Source: Enoplolaimus lenunculus (taxonomy: Eukaryota > Nematoda > Enoplea > Enoplida > Thoracostomopsidae). Taken from it: a DNA stretch of 64,000 nt. The position numbers were made by a program, and so were the translations under genes. Below are positions 12,172 to 24,967 of the stretch, piece after piece. The notes beneath the pieces are model-generated. The model was not told the DNA's origin, did not search any database, and saw nothing but the letters and a program-made list of their open reading frames with translations. How positions within the stretch are numbered: the stretch's first letter is position 1; the number at the start of each line of letters is the position of its first letter. The DNA lies in NCBI GenBank assembly GCA_030248215.1, contig JASANG010003612.1:62001-126000 (forward strand), in the 5' to 3' direction.

Positions 12172-12512
12172 TTCGTTGACCGTATATCACATTATGGTGA
12201 ATGTACTCGATTATGTTGTTGAGAAGCAAAAAATAATCTTTCATATCAGGTTAAACGTTCAGAAAAAAGGTTTGCTATGCGTTTACCAAATTCAACAGAA
12301 GTGCATAATACATAACATTATTAATCTGTATACGACGCCTTTACAATTTGAAGTGCGATCAGAAGGTTCGTGATGAATAACAATTTGGGGTGGTCCACGC
12401 ATAGCTGAAGGCCGTAAAGCATATTAATAAGCATATAAGCATAAGCCTAAGCCAAGAATTAATTTAAAGTCTCGCGGACCAACGGTTCGCCCCTTAACTA
12501 AGGAGACTTTGG

Positions 12513-12693
12513 GGCCAATGTAAAGAACCGGGGCGGAACAGTATTATAAGCATATGCCTAAGCCTAAGCCTGAGCGCGATAATGAGTATATTCCAAAGCC
12601 CAAGCCTAAGCCTAAACCAAGCAAAAAATTAGCCTAAAGCTTAAGCTTACTAGTCCCATAGAAAATCATTCCGCCCCTGATCTTTACATGGGC
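12513..12693 (+). mobile_element. TTAGGC-bearing MITE (family D), uninterrupted
   Basis: Ends GGCCAATGTAAAGAACCGG and CCTGATCTTTACATGGGCC; interior CCTAAG runs. It preserves the empty AAGCTTAAGCTTTA site that family F hit in the 35-39 kb nest. Another TAAGCC-bearing stretch precedes it at about 12393-12510. Confidence 0.8.
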
Positions 12694-13057
12694 CCAACAA
12701 AGCAAAATTTCTATATTGTGTCTTTTACAAAAAGTAAAAACTCCTTATCATAAATTGAATTTTATTTCCTTTTAAAAAGATGTATAAATTTGATAGAAAA
12801 AAGAACTGAAACTCACGTAAACTTCCGCCGATTATCGATACGAAAGTTTTAAGCGTTTTCATCAACCGATTTTACTGAGACAAAATCAAAACCATGCGAT
12901 ATAAAATAACGTCAATGTGCGTCAATTTTACTTCATGCCATAATCGCAGCGTGATCATGAATTTTTATATTTATTGCTGCTCATGACAAACTGATTCAAT
13001 GCCTTATTGTAAAAAAGTGCCTCTGATAAAAATACGGTAGCACGGGAAACAACGCGA

Positions 13058-13229
13058 ACTGCAAAAAAATGGTGAGTCAAATTGACTCTCTCCGAAATAG
13101 GGCCTACGGAACTCCACAAACTGAGACAAATTTCACCGCCTCAAAAGTCAAACGTGTTGACTCAGTTTGTGTGGTCCCATAGAGCCTATTTCGGAGAGAG
13201 TCAATTTGCCTCACCATTTTTTTGCAGTG
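13058..13229 (+). mobile_element. Family B MITE
   Basis: ACTGCAAAAAAATGGTGAG to CTCACCATTTTTTTGCAGTG; slightly shortened at the left tip. Confidence 0.8.
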
Positions 13230-13279
13230 CACAATGTACAAAAATTACAAAAATCACTTAACATACAGATATACGGCTA

Positions 13280-13499
13280 CACTGCAAAAAATAAATAGTG
13301 ACTCAAATTGACTCTCTCCGAAATAGGCTCTACGGAACTACACAAACTGAGTCAAATTTCAACTCCTTAAGAGTCAAACGTGCGACTCATTGAGTCAAAT
13401 TTGACACGGACGGAGTCGAATTTGAGTCAGTTTGTGTAAGTAGTCCCACAGAGTCTATTTCGGAAAGCGAGCCAACTTGACTCAGCATTTTTTGCAGTA
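13280..13499 (+). mobile_element. Family B MITE
   Basis: CACTGCAAAAAATAAATAGTG to CTCAGCATTTTTTGCAGTA, TA at the left flank; 50 bp from the previous copy. Confidence 0.82.
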
Positions 13500-14061
13500 T
13501 ATGCGCAGTTTGTGATGCAACAAAATTAAAATTTTTATTACAACAAAAATAACTGACAAAAAGTTTACTTCATCGACACTGCTGTATTGGCAAAACCGCA
13601 ACAGACTTCTTAAAAACAAAAAGGTTCAACATTATTAATTTCAGTTGAAAAACATGTATCCGATATGCCGGATAATATTGAAACGATATTGCACCAAACC
13701 GTTTCCGAGTCTCCTGAGGATTGACAAGCGGTTGGCGTACGGTTAAATAAATTTAATCAACGTCTAGCAGCCGTCATCAGCAGACTCTCATACGAGTATA
13801 TATATTTCAAAAGGATACAACTTACAGCACACATTTAGGTAGCACTTGCAATGGCTTTAACGTTTTAATTTATTTCAATGTTATATGTGATACATTTTCA
13901 AGCTGCTATGTAAATCTTTGGCTATTGAAAGAACGGCTCTTATCATCACTGGGGTCTTTTCAATATCTTCACAATCGACGTTTGCTCAAAAACGGTTCAA
14001 TTATGAATAATTTGGCCAGTGTAAAAATTAGGGCCGTAACAGTAGTATGTAAAGATAAGCC

Positions 14062-14155
14062 TATCCTATACTATAGCGATCCGAATAAGGGGATGGTGGG
14101 AGATAATATGAGCGGGTTCCCCATTTTGGGTTCCAATCAACAGGAGTCCGTATGC
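14062..14155 (+). repeat. Family G fragment
   Basis: CGGGTTCCCCATTTTGGGTT and CAATCAACAGGAGTCCGTAT match the left part of family G. Confidence 0.5.
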
Positions 14156-15548
14156 TCTCTTACAACTATTCAACTGCTAATTCCTTCTTAAATAGTGCAC
14201 TTTATTAAAACAAATTCCGCCACAATATCCTCAGAAATACACTAAACAAACGATAAATTTAAACGCTATGTAATATGGGTAGGGTCCCGCTACGGATCGC
14301 AAAACTTCGTGAAATTCTCGAAAATAAACACAAAAAACAGCACTTTGCAGATCCTGATACCAACCGGCAGCATTTTACACTCTCGTAACCCAGAAAACAA
14401 CACCCCGATTCCGCAAAATACTCAACTTATATACGCTGTTTCCAGCAATATGACATTTCGTAAACAATTTCTGTAATTTATTCTTGAATATTTCTGAGCA
14501 AAATGACATTTCAAAATGCTGGTTTTTCAACTAAAACTGATGAAAATACAAAAATTTTATAGAACCTATTCAAAGCAAAAACATTTTGGTATTCTGGCAT
14601 CAAAGTATTAGCAAAATTTATGAAATAATTTAAAAATCCCTACGAATTTTAAGTTTCAAAATCAATTTATAAAGCATCTTTTCAGCTAGAAATAGATTCC
14701 ATCATGTGATTTCTTCAATAATGGTAGATAATAATTGCACACATCAAAATCCTCGAGATTTAAAAATTTCGTAAGTTTGCACGAATCATTGTACAATATT
14801 TCAAACATTCTCGAACATCGCTGAAAAATGTACTGCCCCAAGAATCGTGTATTGCGATCAGTTTTCTATACCACCTAACATTTCACTCAAAGACATCGCG
14901 GGTATCGTGCATAATGTTGTCAACTAACAGAGGGGCTGAGAGCCTAACAGAAGCTGGCATGTTTCACTACTCGCGACACCCTGCACATACTGAACACGAC
15001 TTTTTACTTTTTACAGTCCCAGGTGTATGAATGCATAGCAATGTATTATACAAGCTTTGTTAAAACTCAAAAGCATATTAACAAAAGTTTATTGAGTTAA
15101 TTTTTCCGAAAACTCAATATTATAACCTGGAATTGAAAACAGTACGTTGCAGGTTGCACGATTACAGGTGTCTCAAAGAAAAACAATTTCATCAACTTAT
15201 CACGTTTTCAAAATATAGTTGAAAATAATTTATATTCCTGTTTCAATATTCATGAAGGAATATACATTTTCGAAAAATTAATCAAAAGTTGAGTGAAGAA
15301 TAAAGAAGTTCGTGTTATATTTTAGGAACTAAAATTTTGCATAATTATGAGTATATTGCAATATATCCAATAAATAAACAGTTCACATTTCTCACAATTC
15401 AGAGTCTGAAAACTAATAGGTACACAAACCACCACTAAGGAGCACACGATTAGATATTTAAGCAGGCGGTTCGATGAAAACAGAAAGTTTCATCAAGTTA
15501 TCATGTTACTGTTTTCAATTATGTTGATGTAACAAATAGAATGTACTT
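14156..15548. other. Region downstream of MRPS7, no gene recognised
   Basis: AT-rich and without conserved frames; it probably contains the MRPS7 3' UTR next to 15549. Confidence 0.5.
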
Positions 15549-18500
15549 TCACGACCAGCGATAATGCGCGTAGGCTCGATTTGCTTCGGCTTGTTTGTGT
15601 ATTTCTATTTTCTTCTTTATCACTAACCCCTAAAACAAAAACATAACATGCAAATTTTCGAAAATAGAGCTAAGATGGTGAAAGTTGCGCAATTGTGCAA
15701 GTCTGCACAGCATATTCATTACACAACTATAATATAACTTAATATCAAGTTAGAAACACCAGGCAAGCCGAAATCTATTAGCGACTAGAGTCAAAACATA
15801 ATATGCGTAAAATACTCAAATGCGACATGTTTAAACTGTACAAAGACAATTCAAGATCACAAAAACGCTGAAAATATTAACATTGACAAGCATAAAATTC
15901 GAGAAAATAGAGTTGAGCACACAGCAACGGCAAAAATGAAACAATTATGTAATTTAAAAACAGGAAAAAAACCGCTGATCAGATTTAATACTCAATACAC
16001 CTTACCTTGAATAAGCAAAACTAATGATTTTTATAACCAGTTGCATTACAACAGCAATTAGTAGTGAAACTATATAAAGTCGGTTGTTTTTGTTTTACAA
16101 GACACCAAAAACCTCACAACAAAATGGTTTTTAGTGCTGTTAAATCCTGATTTGAGACGCCGAGAGTTACTGAGTATACCTGATGCTAATTAGCAAAAGC
16201 CTAGACAGCAAGTGTGGCGATCTGTAAAGGACACATTTGCCTTTCTAAAGCCACAAAACCCATAAGCCCATAACTTTTTGAATATTGAAATAACCGATAT
16301 ACATCATACTATGAGGCCCGCTGGAATTATTAGCATAAAGAATATGCCAATTAGCAAGTGGCTAAATAATTTGGTAGTGCAAATTTCTAAGACCACAATA
16401 AAATTTCTGTGCCCGAAATCCTTGATCCACAGCGCACAAATGCAGACAATATTCATTAAGATGCTATAGTTGGAATAGGTAATAATACTAATAAAGCTAA
16501 CTACATACTCAGAAAGCCATTTGGAGATTTACATATTATTCAAATTTCTCATCACCAAACAAACACCCTTTAACATTGAAATCAAATCGTTTGCAAACCA
16601 AATAATTGGATTATAACGTCAAACGTTCCTATTTTAGCTTACTAAATTTTAAAACCCGAATGCGAGGTTAACACCCTACGATAATAAACTCTCAAATAAA
16701 ACAAGTTCATCAAAATCCATTCATTGGTTCTTCATAATATTGGCGTCGGAAGAACGGATTAAATCCACCTTCCGACCATCGACAACAAATCATAAGTACT
16801 TCGTGAACCTGTATCGGTTGGACTTACGAAGTGAAAACAAACTGCAAAATACTTTAAAACAGTGCACAGACTCCAAACAAATTAGGCCAATGTTATTTTA
16901 GCTACTGATTTGTTTCAACAAACTAAGCAAACTAACCTCATTGGCATACGCACTCAGGATTTGTTCTGCCAAAGTAACATCAAAATGTACTTTTCGAAAC
17001 TTTTCTCGGCTTACGTCCCGCAACCACTTCAACGCTCTAAACTGAGCTGTGTCAGGAGAAATCATAGCAGGAATCTGAAAAATCAAAATTGTGTCCATTA
17101 TCAAAACGCAGAGAATAGCAATTTAGTTTTGCTTTGCAGCTCAGTATTACTGACCGTAATGTAGGGTTGTTGTTTGCAAAAAGTTACCGGAAAAATTGTT
17201 TTTCTTTCCTCTTTTCCGACAGGGTGGAAAAAATTTAAAAATGCTCTAATATAAGTCACAACTAGTAAAAATACGACAGAATAAACGTTATGTCATGAAA
17301 TGCAACTAATTCACATGCAACACATTAAAAGTGACCATGTGTAATTCACAGCAATGTTTAATTTGTACGCTAACCTGATAAGTTATACCACCTCGTTTGA
17401 CAGGCCTTAACCAAATAACTGGTGTTGCGTTTGAAATGGCTTGTTTAAATATCTTTACTGGATCACATTCTATATTTTCACGCTCTTCAGGTGTTTGAGC
17501 ATCCCGCCACAGTTTATACTGATGCCGTTTTACTCGTTCCAGTGCCTAAAATATAAACGTAATCGCAGTGGACGCAATCGCAGATTCTGCGCACTTAATT
17601 CTGTCCGTGACTGCATTTCGTTTTAAACTGGTGCAGTATAACCATTATTGCTAAAAATTTGACAAAATGTTAAAATGATTAGTGCTTGCATAGAGCAAAA
17701 ATTTGCCAACCTAATGCTACATAATTTGATCAAGTTTCTTTGCATTTTAAGCGCTGATTTTTTTATAAATAATATCCATGATAGTGAACCTTTGAACGTT
17801 CCGAACCTTTGCGTTTTTCTATGCATTTGTAGATTTATATTACAACTGTTCTAATTCTTGTTCTCTGTATAAAGCCGAATGGGTCCCAACATGATTTATA
17901 TTCACCGAACTTTGACAAAGTTTACATCAATATTACCGAAGACTGGATGATCGTTTACACAAAAGTGTGCAACTCAATACATTCTGTGTACAACACAATG
18001 TACCCAGCGTACGTTGCGTTTTGGCCTACCAAAACTTATTTAGAGGGGGGGCTGATACTTGCGAAGAAAAATACATAATATGCCAATGACCGAAACGCGC
18101 TTCGTTCAGTCGTCTTAAAATTCTAAGTACACTAAATCATGACACAGCGTCCCCACTAAAATAAGACGGCTACAGCAAAAACGCACAGCTGCGATGTTAC
18201 ATTTTGTACCACGCGAAATCCGGCAGCGGCACACTCTTGTCCAAGAGTGGATCATCCACTCTTACAATATATTACTAAATTTCAACACACCTTTTGAACT
18301 AAATTTTCAGCAGTGTGCTTGTTGCCACCTTTCATACACATATGCATGAATTTGCTGAAATAAAAAAAACATATCAATAATAAATTATGCATTGTGTAAA
18401 ACATAATATTTATAAAGAACAAACAAATAAGCAAAAACCAGTATGAATAATTTCAAGCGATAAAATATCATCTCGTATAAGCTTAGCGAGAAAAACAAAT

Positions 18501-19405
18501 CAAAATTAAATCGTTTCTTAAATAATACCTTCACCGAAAAAAAGCAGAAAACAATTAGCTTATACCAGGTAAGCTAAACAAACTGCATTACACTACATCA
18601 ACCCATTTCGCCTTACATCAACCCATTTCGCCTTATCATAACATAAATCAACAGTTCAACCAAAACTGAACCAAACACTATAGCCAGATTACTTGACCAA
18701 CTGATCATTGAGCACATGAGGGCATTCGTAATTAAGCGGAGCTTTAATTGCCAAGAAATGATGTGGATCGTCGCGTGGAATCGGTTTCTTAAGCGTTTCC
18801 AGATCGGTGATTGGTTCAATCATGCCAGGAGGCCACATTGAACAAACAGGAACATTAGTGAATACCAAACGACGGGAGCTAAAAGCATTTGCTCATAATT
18901 GATTACCTTTTGTTATAAGAATGATTCACGTTTGTCGTTTATCTGTTTTTGTTCGAAAAGTTAGGTACATACTTAAGTTGGCACCATAAATAATATACTA
19001 ATATTTAACTTAAATACATACTTATGTACTTAACTAAGATTACGGAAACACAGCCAGATAACATAATATGTGTGTTGTGTACAATAGAAATTTCAAATCG
19101 GAATAATGCAGACCGAACAGATATCATACCTATCACAGTTTTGCCAAAGTACAAAATATTGAAAGGGTTTCCGCAATTTGTTCACCTTTTAAATAATTTC
19201 ATCATTAAATCTGAGTTATTTCATTTGCTTCGCTATACATAAGCTTCGAAGGTGAACTGATCGTAACAATAGATAATACCAGAAGCACTGGTTACTTGAG
19301 AATGACGGAAGCGAATGCTAAACTGCAAAAGTGCGTAAACTCGCTCGATTTTGCTTACCTATATCGGCAACCAGAAGCCAGTTCAGTACAAAGCGTTCGC
19401 AGCAT
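15549..19405 (-). CDS. MRPS7: Mitochondrial ribosomal protein uS7m (MRPS7), complete, 6 exons
   Basis: Small-subunit mitoribosomal protein that binds 12S rRNA in the head of the 28S subunit. Exons in transcript order: 19359-19405, 18693-18878, 18291-18354, 17375-17545, 16937-17074, 15549-15629. All introns are GT-AG and all phases agree, giving 228 aa (human about 242). Exon 1 starts MLRTLCTELASGCRYS, a basic mitochondrial presequence. Residues about 73-90 (QLVNKFMHMCMKGGNK) match the uS7 opening motif, RGGITYQIP (about 150-158) matches the human KGGRFYQVP region, and the C-terminus HKQAEANRAYAHYRWS matches the diagnostic HKMAEANRALAHYRWW. The apparent stop after exon 2 lies in the intron, because the donor GTAATC precedes it. 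Intron 2 (18355-18692) holds a 20-bp tandem duplication at 18601-18638. Family identity rests on remembered homologues. Confidence 0.93.
18601..18638. repeat. 20-bp tandem duplication in MRPS7 intron 2
   Basis: ACCCATTTCGCCTTACATCA is repeated twice directly. Confidence 0.85.
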
Positions 19406-20124
19406 GTTATTTATAAGAATTACGCTATATGAATATCGATGTAGTAAATTTTTTCTAAAAGTTTCCAATCGAAAACCTATAACTGTATATCGTTATACTT
19501 TAACCAGAAAGGATTACAAGAAAATCTCTCTTTACACTGGCGTAATTTTGGGTTATCAAACTTTGGAGATAATAATCCGCCAAATGCGGATTTTGCAATC
19601 AAACTAAACGTTGGAAACCGTTTAACCCATGCACCGAATATCGTTAGCTCCTACAAGCAGCGCTAGACCGCCTCGGTTAAAAGCCAAGACCGAAACCGAG
19701 ACCTGACTACTGATATCGGCCAAGAAAAGTCTCGGACTCGGTCAATTTTTGGTCATCATCGGAAAAAAATTAAAATTTTCAAAATAATTTGTTTTTAATG
19801 CTTTCTTCTTAGGTTTTCGTGTTTTTCATTGTTTTTGTGTTTTTTGTTCAGAATACAAATCAGGCCTTAATTATTGCATAACTATGAAAACTTAGATTCA
19901 CAGCGAAATTTTATTTATCAAGCAACACTTACTTCTACAATACAGCACTACATTTGTTAAACTTTTCACCACTGGTCTCGATTCCAAACCCCTGAGACTC
20001 AAAATACCAACACCTGTCAAATACCGACACCGAGCCCCCCATCCCTTTCTCGCAAAGTATACCACATACTTGCCCGACAGATTACAGACGAACATGTAAT
20101 CCGTTTCACAATTCGAACATAAAC

Positions 20125-20320
20125 AAAGACCAAAAATGAAAAAATGACCCCAGAACACATTTTCATGGGTGTCCGATTTTAATAGTACTGTCTGTCGGAT
20201 GGAAAAAGTGGCGGCCGCCATCATAAAGAGATCCCCGGTCATTATTACCCAGCGGCACATGAAAAAATGAGCCCGTTAGAAACAGACCCCCGGTCAGTTT
20301 TACACAGTACTGTACTAAAT
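20125..20320 (+). repeat. Short interspersed repeat, related inverted copy at 20680-20790
   Basis: ATGAAAAAATGACCCCAGAA and CACATTTTCATGGGTGTCC recur, inverted, as GTCCTTGGGACGGTCATTTT near 20750. Boundaries uncertain. Confidence 0.45.
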
Positions 20321-20939
20321 TATCCTCAGTGAAAAATAACTTTTTCGGTGGGCATTCAAGGTTGGTCGGTTCACTTTCTCGAGCTAGTGCTGACGCCAAC
20401 ATTAATAATGGTTTCATGATGATTTCTTATTTCTGAGCATAGAACGAGTGAAGTACTAGCCTAGATTACAAAACATGGTTATAAATGCGAAAACTTAAAA
20501 CCTAACAAGCATAAACCATGAGAACTATTATTTCGCTCTAATTCATAGTGTGTGCATTTGACATTTGCAATGTATTGAATGACAACATCTCGATGACATT
20601 TCTACCAACGGCGGTTATATTTAGCAACAAGCAGCTCCTAGTTATTCCTGCTGAAACCTTTGGTTAGACTGAAATGGAGGTCAATTTTTCGTGGGGGTCA
20701 TTTTTTTCACGCAAAACTACTATAAAATGTAACTCCCATAAAAATGTGTCCTTGGGACGGTCATTTTTTCATACGACACCAGCTCGTCATTTGCTCATTA
20801 AATTGCAAATCATTATGCAAACAGAAAATACCATGTACTGTTACTACTGGCCGACCGGTCATTGCACGCCAGAGTATTAAGCATTTTCATAATGGTACAC
20901 ATATATCGTTCCGTTTGTAGAAGCTACACCAATCATAAT

Positions 20940-21990
20940 ATACGTTAACTAAGAACGAGTTCAGTAGTATTCCATAAGGTATAATAGAATACAGTTTACC
21001 GCATTGTTTAGCCCCCATCCTGATTAGTGTCCTTGAAATCACAGGGGTTTAGGGGGACGTAACGTAGTACATTTATATACAATAAACAAGGGCGTAGACA
21101 TGGAGACATCAGGTGTTAACCCGACCCGTTTGCCTTAGAAATTTAGTTGAGTAATCGGGTTTACCTAAAAGAAATTTTGCCTGCGGCTCACTTTACATTA
21201 CATCACTACTCTAATGTTTTTTGTATCGTTGCGTTCAGTTTTGCTTTGACTTTTAGTTACAGACTTCTTCTCTAGCTGAAGTTTAGGCTTAGCCTTAGGA
21301 ATAAGAACATGCTGAGAATGTACCGTTACAGCCATAAAATAACACTGATCATCATTATCAGGCTTTCCAGCGTTATTGTAACCCAATGAAGATTGTGAAC
21401 AAACACAGGTACATGCAAACATTTACTTGTATGACGTAAAAAACATGTAAAAGTAAGTCAATCAGTTCCATTGTAGTAAACAGAAATACAAACGATGGTA
21501 TCCAGCAAGTTAAAATGCCGGAACCGGATATCCGATTGCGCCCTGGAACCTAGCTTGCATCGAAAAAGAAACGAGTGTCCGGATATCCGAAATGCATTTG
21601 TGTAATAATTTTTAAATAATTTGCAAATGCAGCTGGAGCTGACGAAAAAAATTGTGTATTCAAACCGGAGGTAAAACATTGACCCACATTCCTTCATAAT
21701 TCCATGATGACTTAAAACGTAGATTTCTTGAAACATACTTCAGTGAACGAGTTCACTAATTCTAAAAGGCAATGGAACCCAGATCATCTGAATCGCTTTA
21801 TCTCACAACATGCGCTGATAAAATACTACCACCCAAATTTCAACTTGTGATTCAATCTTAACATTAACCGTTATAATTAAAGTAGGCAACATTTCCGATT
21901 TCCGCTAAATTTTAAAATCGAAAACTAAATATGATTAAAAATACCGATGTCCATGTTTTTAGCTTTGTCTCCGATTATAAATTACTGGTA
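20940..21990 (+). repeat. Long interspersed repeat M, copy 2
   Basis: Same-order similarity to 940-2760 without the two hAT MITEs. It contains a family A end fragment near 21516-21544. No coding frame. Confidence 0.65.
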
Positions 21991-22315
21991 AACGTAACAC
22001 ACATACAAAATGCTCGGCCCATCTTCCAGAGCTTTATAGTATAATTTCGCATAGTATTTGGGCAAATTTTTAAAAACTACCTACCGGGATAAGACAAATG
22101 TGCGATGCAAACTTAGATATTGTGCAATCTAGCAGCTCGACATAATATAAAATTATAAATCATAATGTGAAAACAAAGAATTGTTTATTCATATTCAAAA
22201 GTATCATTAAAATCAAGTAGAAACAAGTCATTTGGCGCAAAACCAAATATACGGTCACCGCGAGTAAAACAGTCTTACACTTAATTGATTTTTCTTAGTA
22301 AATTTTGAGACCAAT

Positions 22316-22446
22316 CTAAAAAACAGGAGCGGAAAAGTGTTATAAGCATATTCCTAAGCCTAATACTTAGAAGCAATAAAATACGTCCAAAGCTTACTCT
22401 ATTTTAGTCCCACAGAAAAACGTTCCGCCCCTGATCTTTACATGGG
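22316..22446 (+). mobile_element. TTAGGC-bearing MITE (family D), short diverged copy
   Basis: ACAGGAGCGGAAAAGTGTTA at the left and GTTCCGCCCCTGATCTTTAC then ATGGGC at the right; one TAAGCCTAA unit remains. Confidence 0.65.
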
Positions 22447-22516
22447 CTAAAGATTTGAAGAAAGCAGGCATACAACAACTTATTTCAAGCATGGCTGCTT
22501 GAAGCTTAGCGAGTTT

Positions 22517-22810
22517 CAGGGTGCAGCCCGAGGTGAAAAATTTCGGAGCCGGCGGCGCGGCGAAATTAGGTCGTTAAAATGATGTTTAGTTCGCTAATTC
22601 AGCAAATATCTGTATATAAGGTGCCGGTTTTTATGAAACGTCGACAATTTCCTCGTCAAAATTGCACCAAAGTTGAAACAACGCGCAAAATAAACAAATT
22701 TAGTTAAATTCTGACAGATTTTAGTACCAAATTGCCGAAACCTAAGGCAGAAAATCTACCGGAGCCGGAGATCGGTTTTCTACCGGAACCAGACGTCCTT
22801 TTGTACCTTG
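22517..22810 (+). mobile_element. Family A-related hAT MITE subfamily
   Basis: Starts CAGGGTGCAGCCCGAGG and ends TTTTGTACCTTG, with imperfect flanks GCGAGTTT / GCCAGCTT (6 of 8). The interior has CCGGAGCCGGAG-type runs. Confidence 0.7.
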
Positions 22811-24162
22811 GCCAGCTTCGAACAACTGCCATATATCAGTAAAATGTTGCATGCATATAGACATATCACTGCTAATAGATTGTTTTGGCATAGGTTTTTG
22901 TATACAAAGTTGAAAATAAATTTACACCCCAATCCAGGCCTTAAAATTGGCCTTTGATGTGTCTATAGTATGCGAAACTGCGCGTAATGCTTATAACGGA
23001 CGTCCAAAACTGCAGTCGTGCTCTCGGCGCAGCGGGTAGCAAGGTGCGTTGAGCTTAGTTACCACAGTAGAGGAATAAATTGGTTGCACAAATTCCCGGC
23101 TAGCGGGCATATACACCAGATTTTAACCTAGCTGCAAGCCAACGAGCTAAAATTGTCACGACAAATTACCGTACAAACATTGCCTGCTACGCATATAAAT
23201 GCAAACAATGACATAAAAACTAGGACGATTTTGAAGGTTAAATTCTGGTTCAGAATTTCCTATTTTCGAAAGGCTTTCAAAAACACTATTTTATACAACA
23301 CATATTCCTTTGAAGGGTGCCGCGGGCAAATATAAGAGTCACCGCCTGCATGTGGTGACATCAGACTCGATTTGCGTGGTTACGGGAACAACTGACAACT
23401 ACATGAGAATGCATACGTCTAGTTTTCAGACAACAAACACAGTACAAAAAGTCACGTATTTTGTAAACTGTCTCAGTAAAAAATTCCACAATTTCACTAC
23501 GATTTTAGGATAAGCAACAATTGAGGGCTTATTGTACGGAAAACAGCAATTTGGGCTGACGATATTAGCATATATCTGTTCGAAGAACCAGCAAACTGAA
23601 GCAGTAATTTTTAACCCATTTGAGAATATAAATCAAATAAAAATACGAATAAGCAGGTTCCAGTCAGAGCTACGTGTTATTATATACGGTGCATCAGGGT
23701 GTAAACGGATAGTTTAAATAACGTAAACAGATAGAGCGAAAAGCGATGAAAACAGATATTTAAGTGTAAAAATTTCAAAGATGTTTTATTTTCTGCCGAA
23801 GCCAACACAACTGAGGCATGCAAATATTCTCCAGGCTTTCTAAATTTTTAATGGAAAAACAACCTATCGGTCGAATTTTTTCAAGAAATTTCGTAATGTT
23901 TCATATCTCATATCGATCAATTGAAACATACGTGTAATCAAAAATTGCGAGATAATACGTAATTTTGATTTATAAATAATTTTAAGCAGTAAAACCGAAA
24001 TTCTCGGCATTTTATAACGGAAATGGATACCGATTACACGGCAACACCATGCAGTGCGCTACATGAGATTCGTTAAACACAACTAAGCAAATAACATTTA
24101 GCGTGGGTGGTGCTTCGATATCTGCAAGTCTCTGCTTTCAGCTGATCACGGTAGGTTTGAGC

Positions 24163-24230
24163 CAGGGTGTAGCCGGATATCTTCGGTTCCGTTTCCGGTA
24201 AAAATCTATCTCCATTTCGTTATAGAAATA
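24163..24230 (+). mobile_element. Family A terminal fragment
   Basis: CAGGGTGTAGCCGGATATC followed by GGTTCCGTTTCCGGTAA; only one end is recognised. A similar fragment (CCGGATATCCGATTGCGCCC) ends near 21544. Confidence 0.5.
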
Positions 24231-24967
24231 CGTTGTTTTTACGCTCAAAATTATATAGTTATAAATCACGTATATATCTCACAATTTTCCATTACCCATA
24301 AGCTGCAATTGTTCGATATGAAATAAAAATTACCAAATTCCTCCAAAGTCTTAAATATTTCGGTGCTTCCGACATTTTTTCTTTGAAATTGAAGAAAGCC
24401 TGGTACATATTTGCATGCCTCAATTATGCTGGCAGGAAAATAAAATTTTTGAAAGTTTTATACTACAAAATCCGTTTTCCGTTTTCGTTGTTTTGATCAC
24501 TACTCATGTCCGTTATTTTTTGCTACCAGTTTAAATTTTGGTTTGCACACGGAGAACAAACCTTCGAAAATCAACGTCCAACTTTGATAAGTGTTTAGTT
24601 ACGAAAATAGTTTTTTGCATAAAAACTGTCTTTTAAATTATCCCATCATGGAAAAATCTAAATTATATAAATAAATCGTTGTATACAACAGAGCCAATAT
24701 TTTCGCGCTACCTAAACAATTACAAATTAAAACAAAAATGTCAAAAACGTCACTTAATTGTTTTTTGCAAACTTGAGAAATAGCTAACGATTACCGCTTA
24801 AAAACAACAGAAACCAAGATTTTAGCCTCGGTTTTCTAGTCATGGTCTCTGTTTTTAATCAAGACTGTCTGTCCCTGACTTTTAGATCACTGTCAATGTC
24901 AAACAGCATGCAGGCAGCCGTGTGTTTGTTATCCCAGTCATAATGTCAATATTAAAGTAAATCTAAA

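Noticed and set aside
18691-18693. In-frame TAA after MRPS7 exon 2, first read as a gene end
   Set aside because: The donor GTAATC begins before it, and joining at 18693 gives a phase-correct uS7 motif with exon 18291-18354.
19296-19607. 103-aa plus-strand frame
   Set aside because: It overlaps MRPS7 exon 1 in antisense and shows no family motif.
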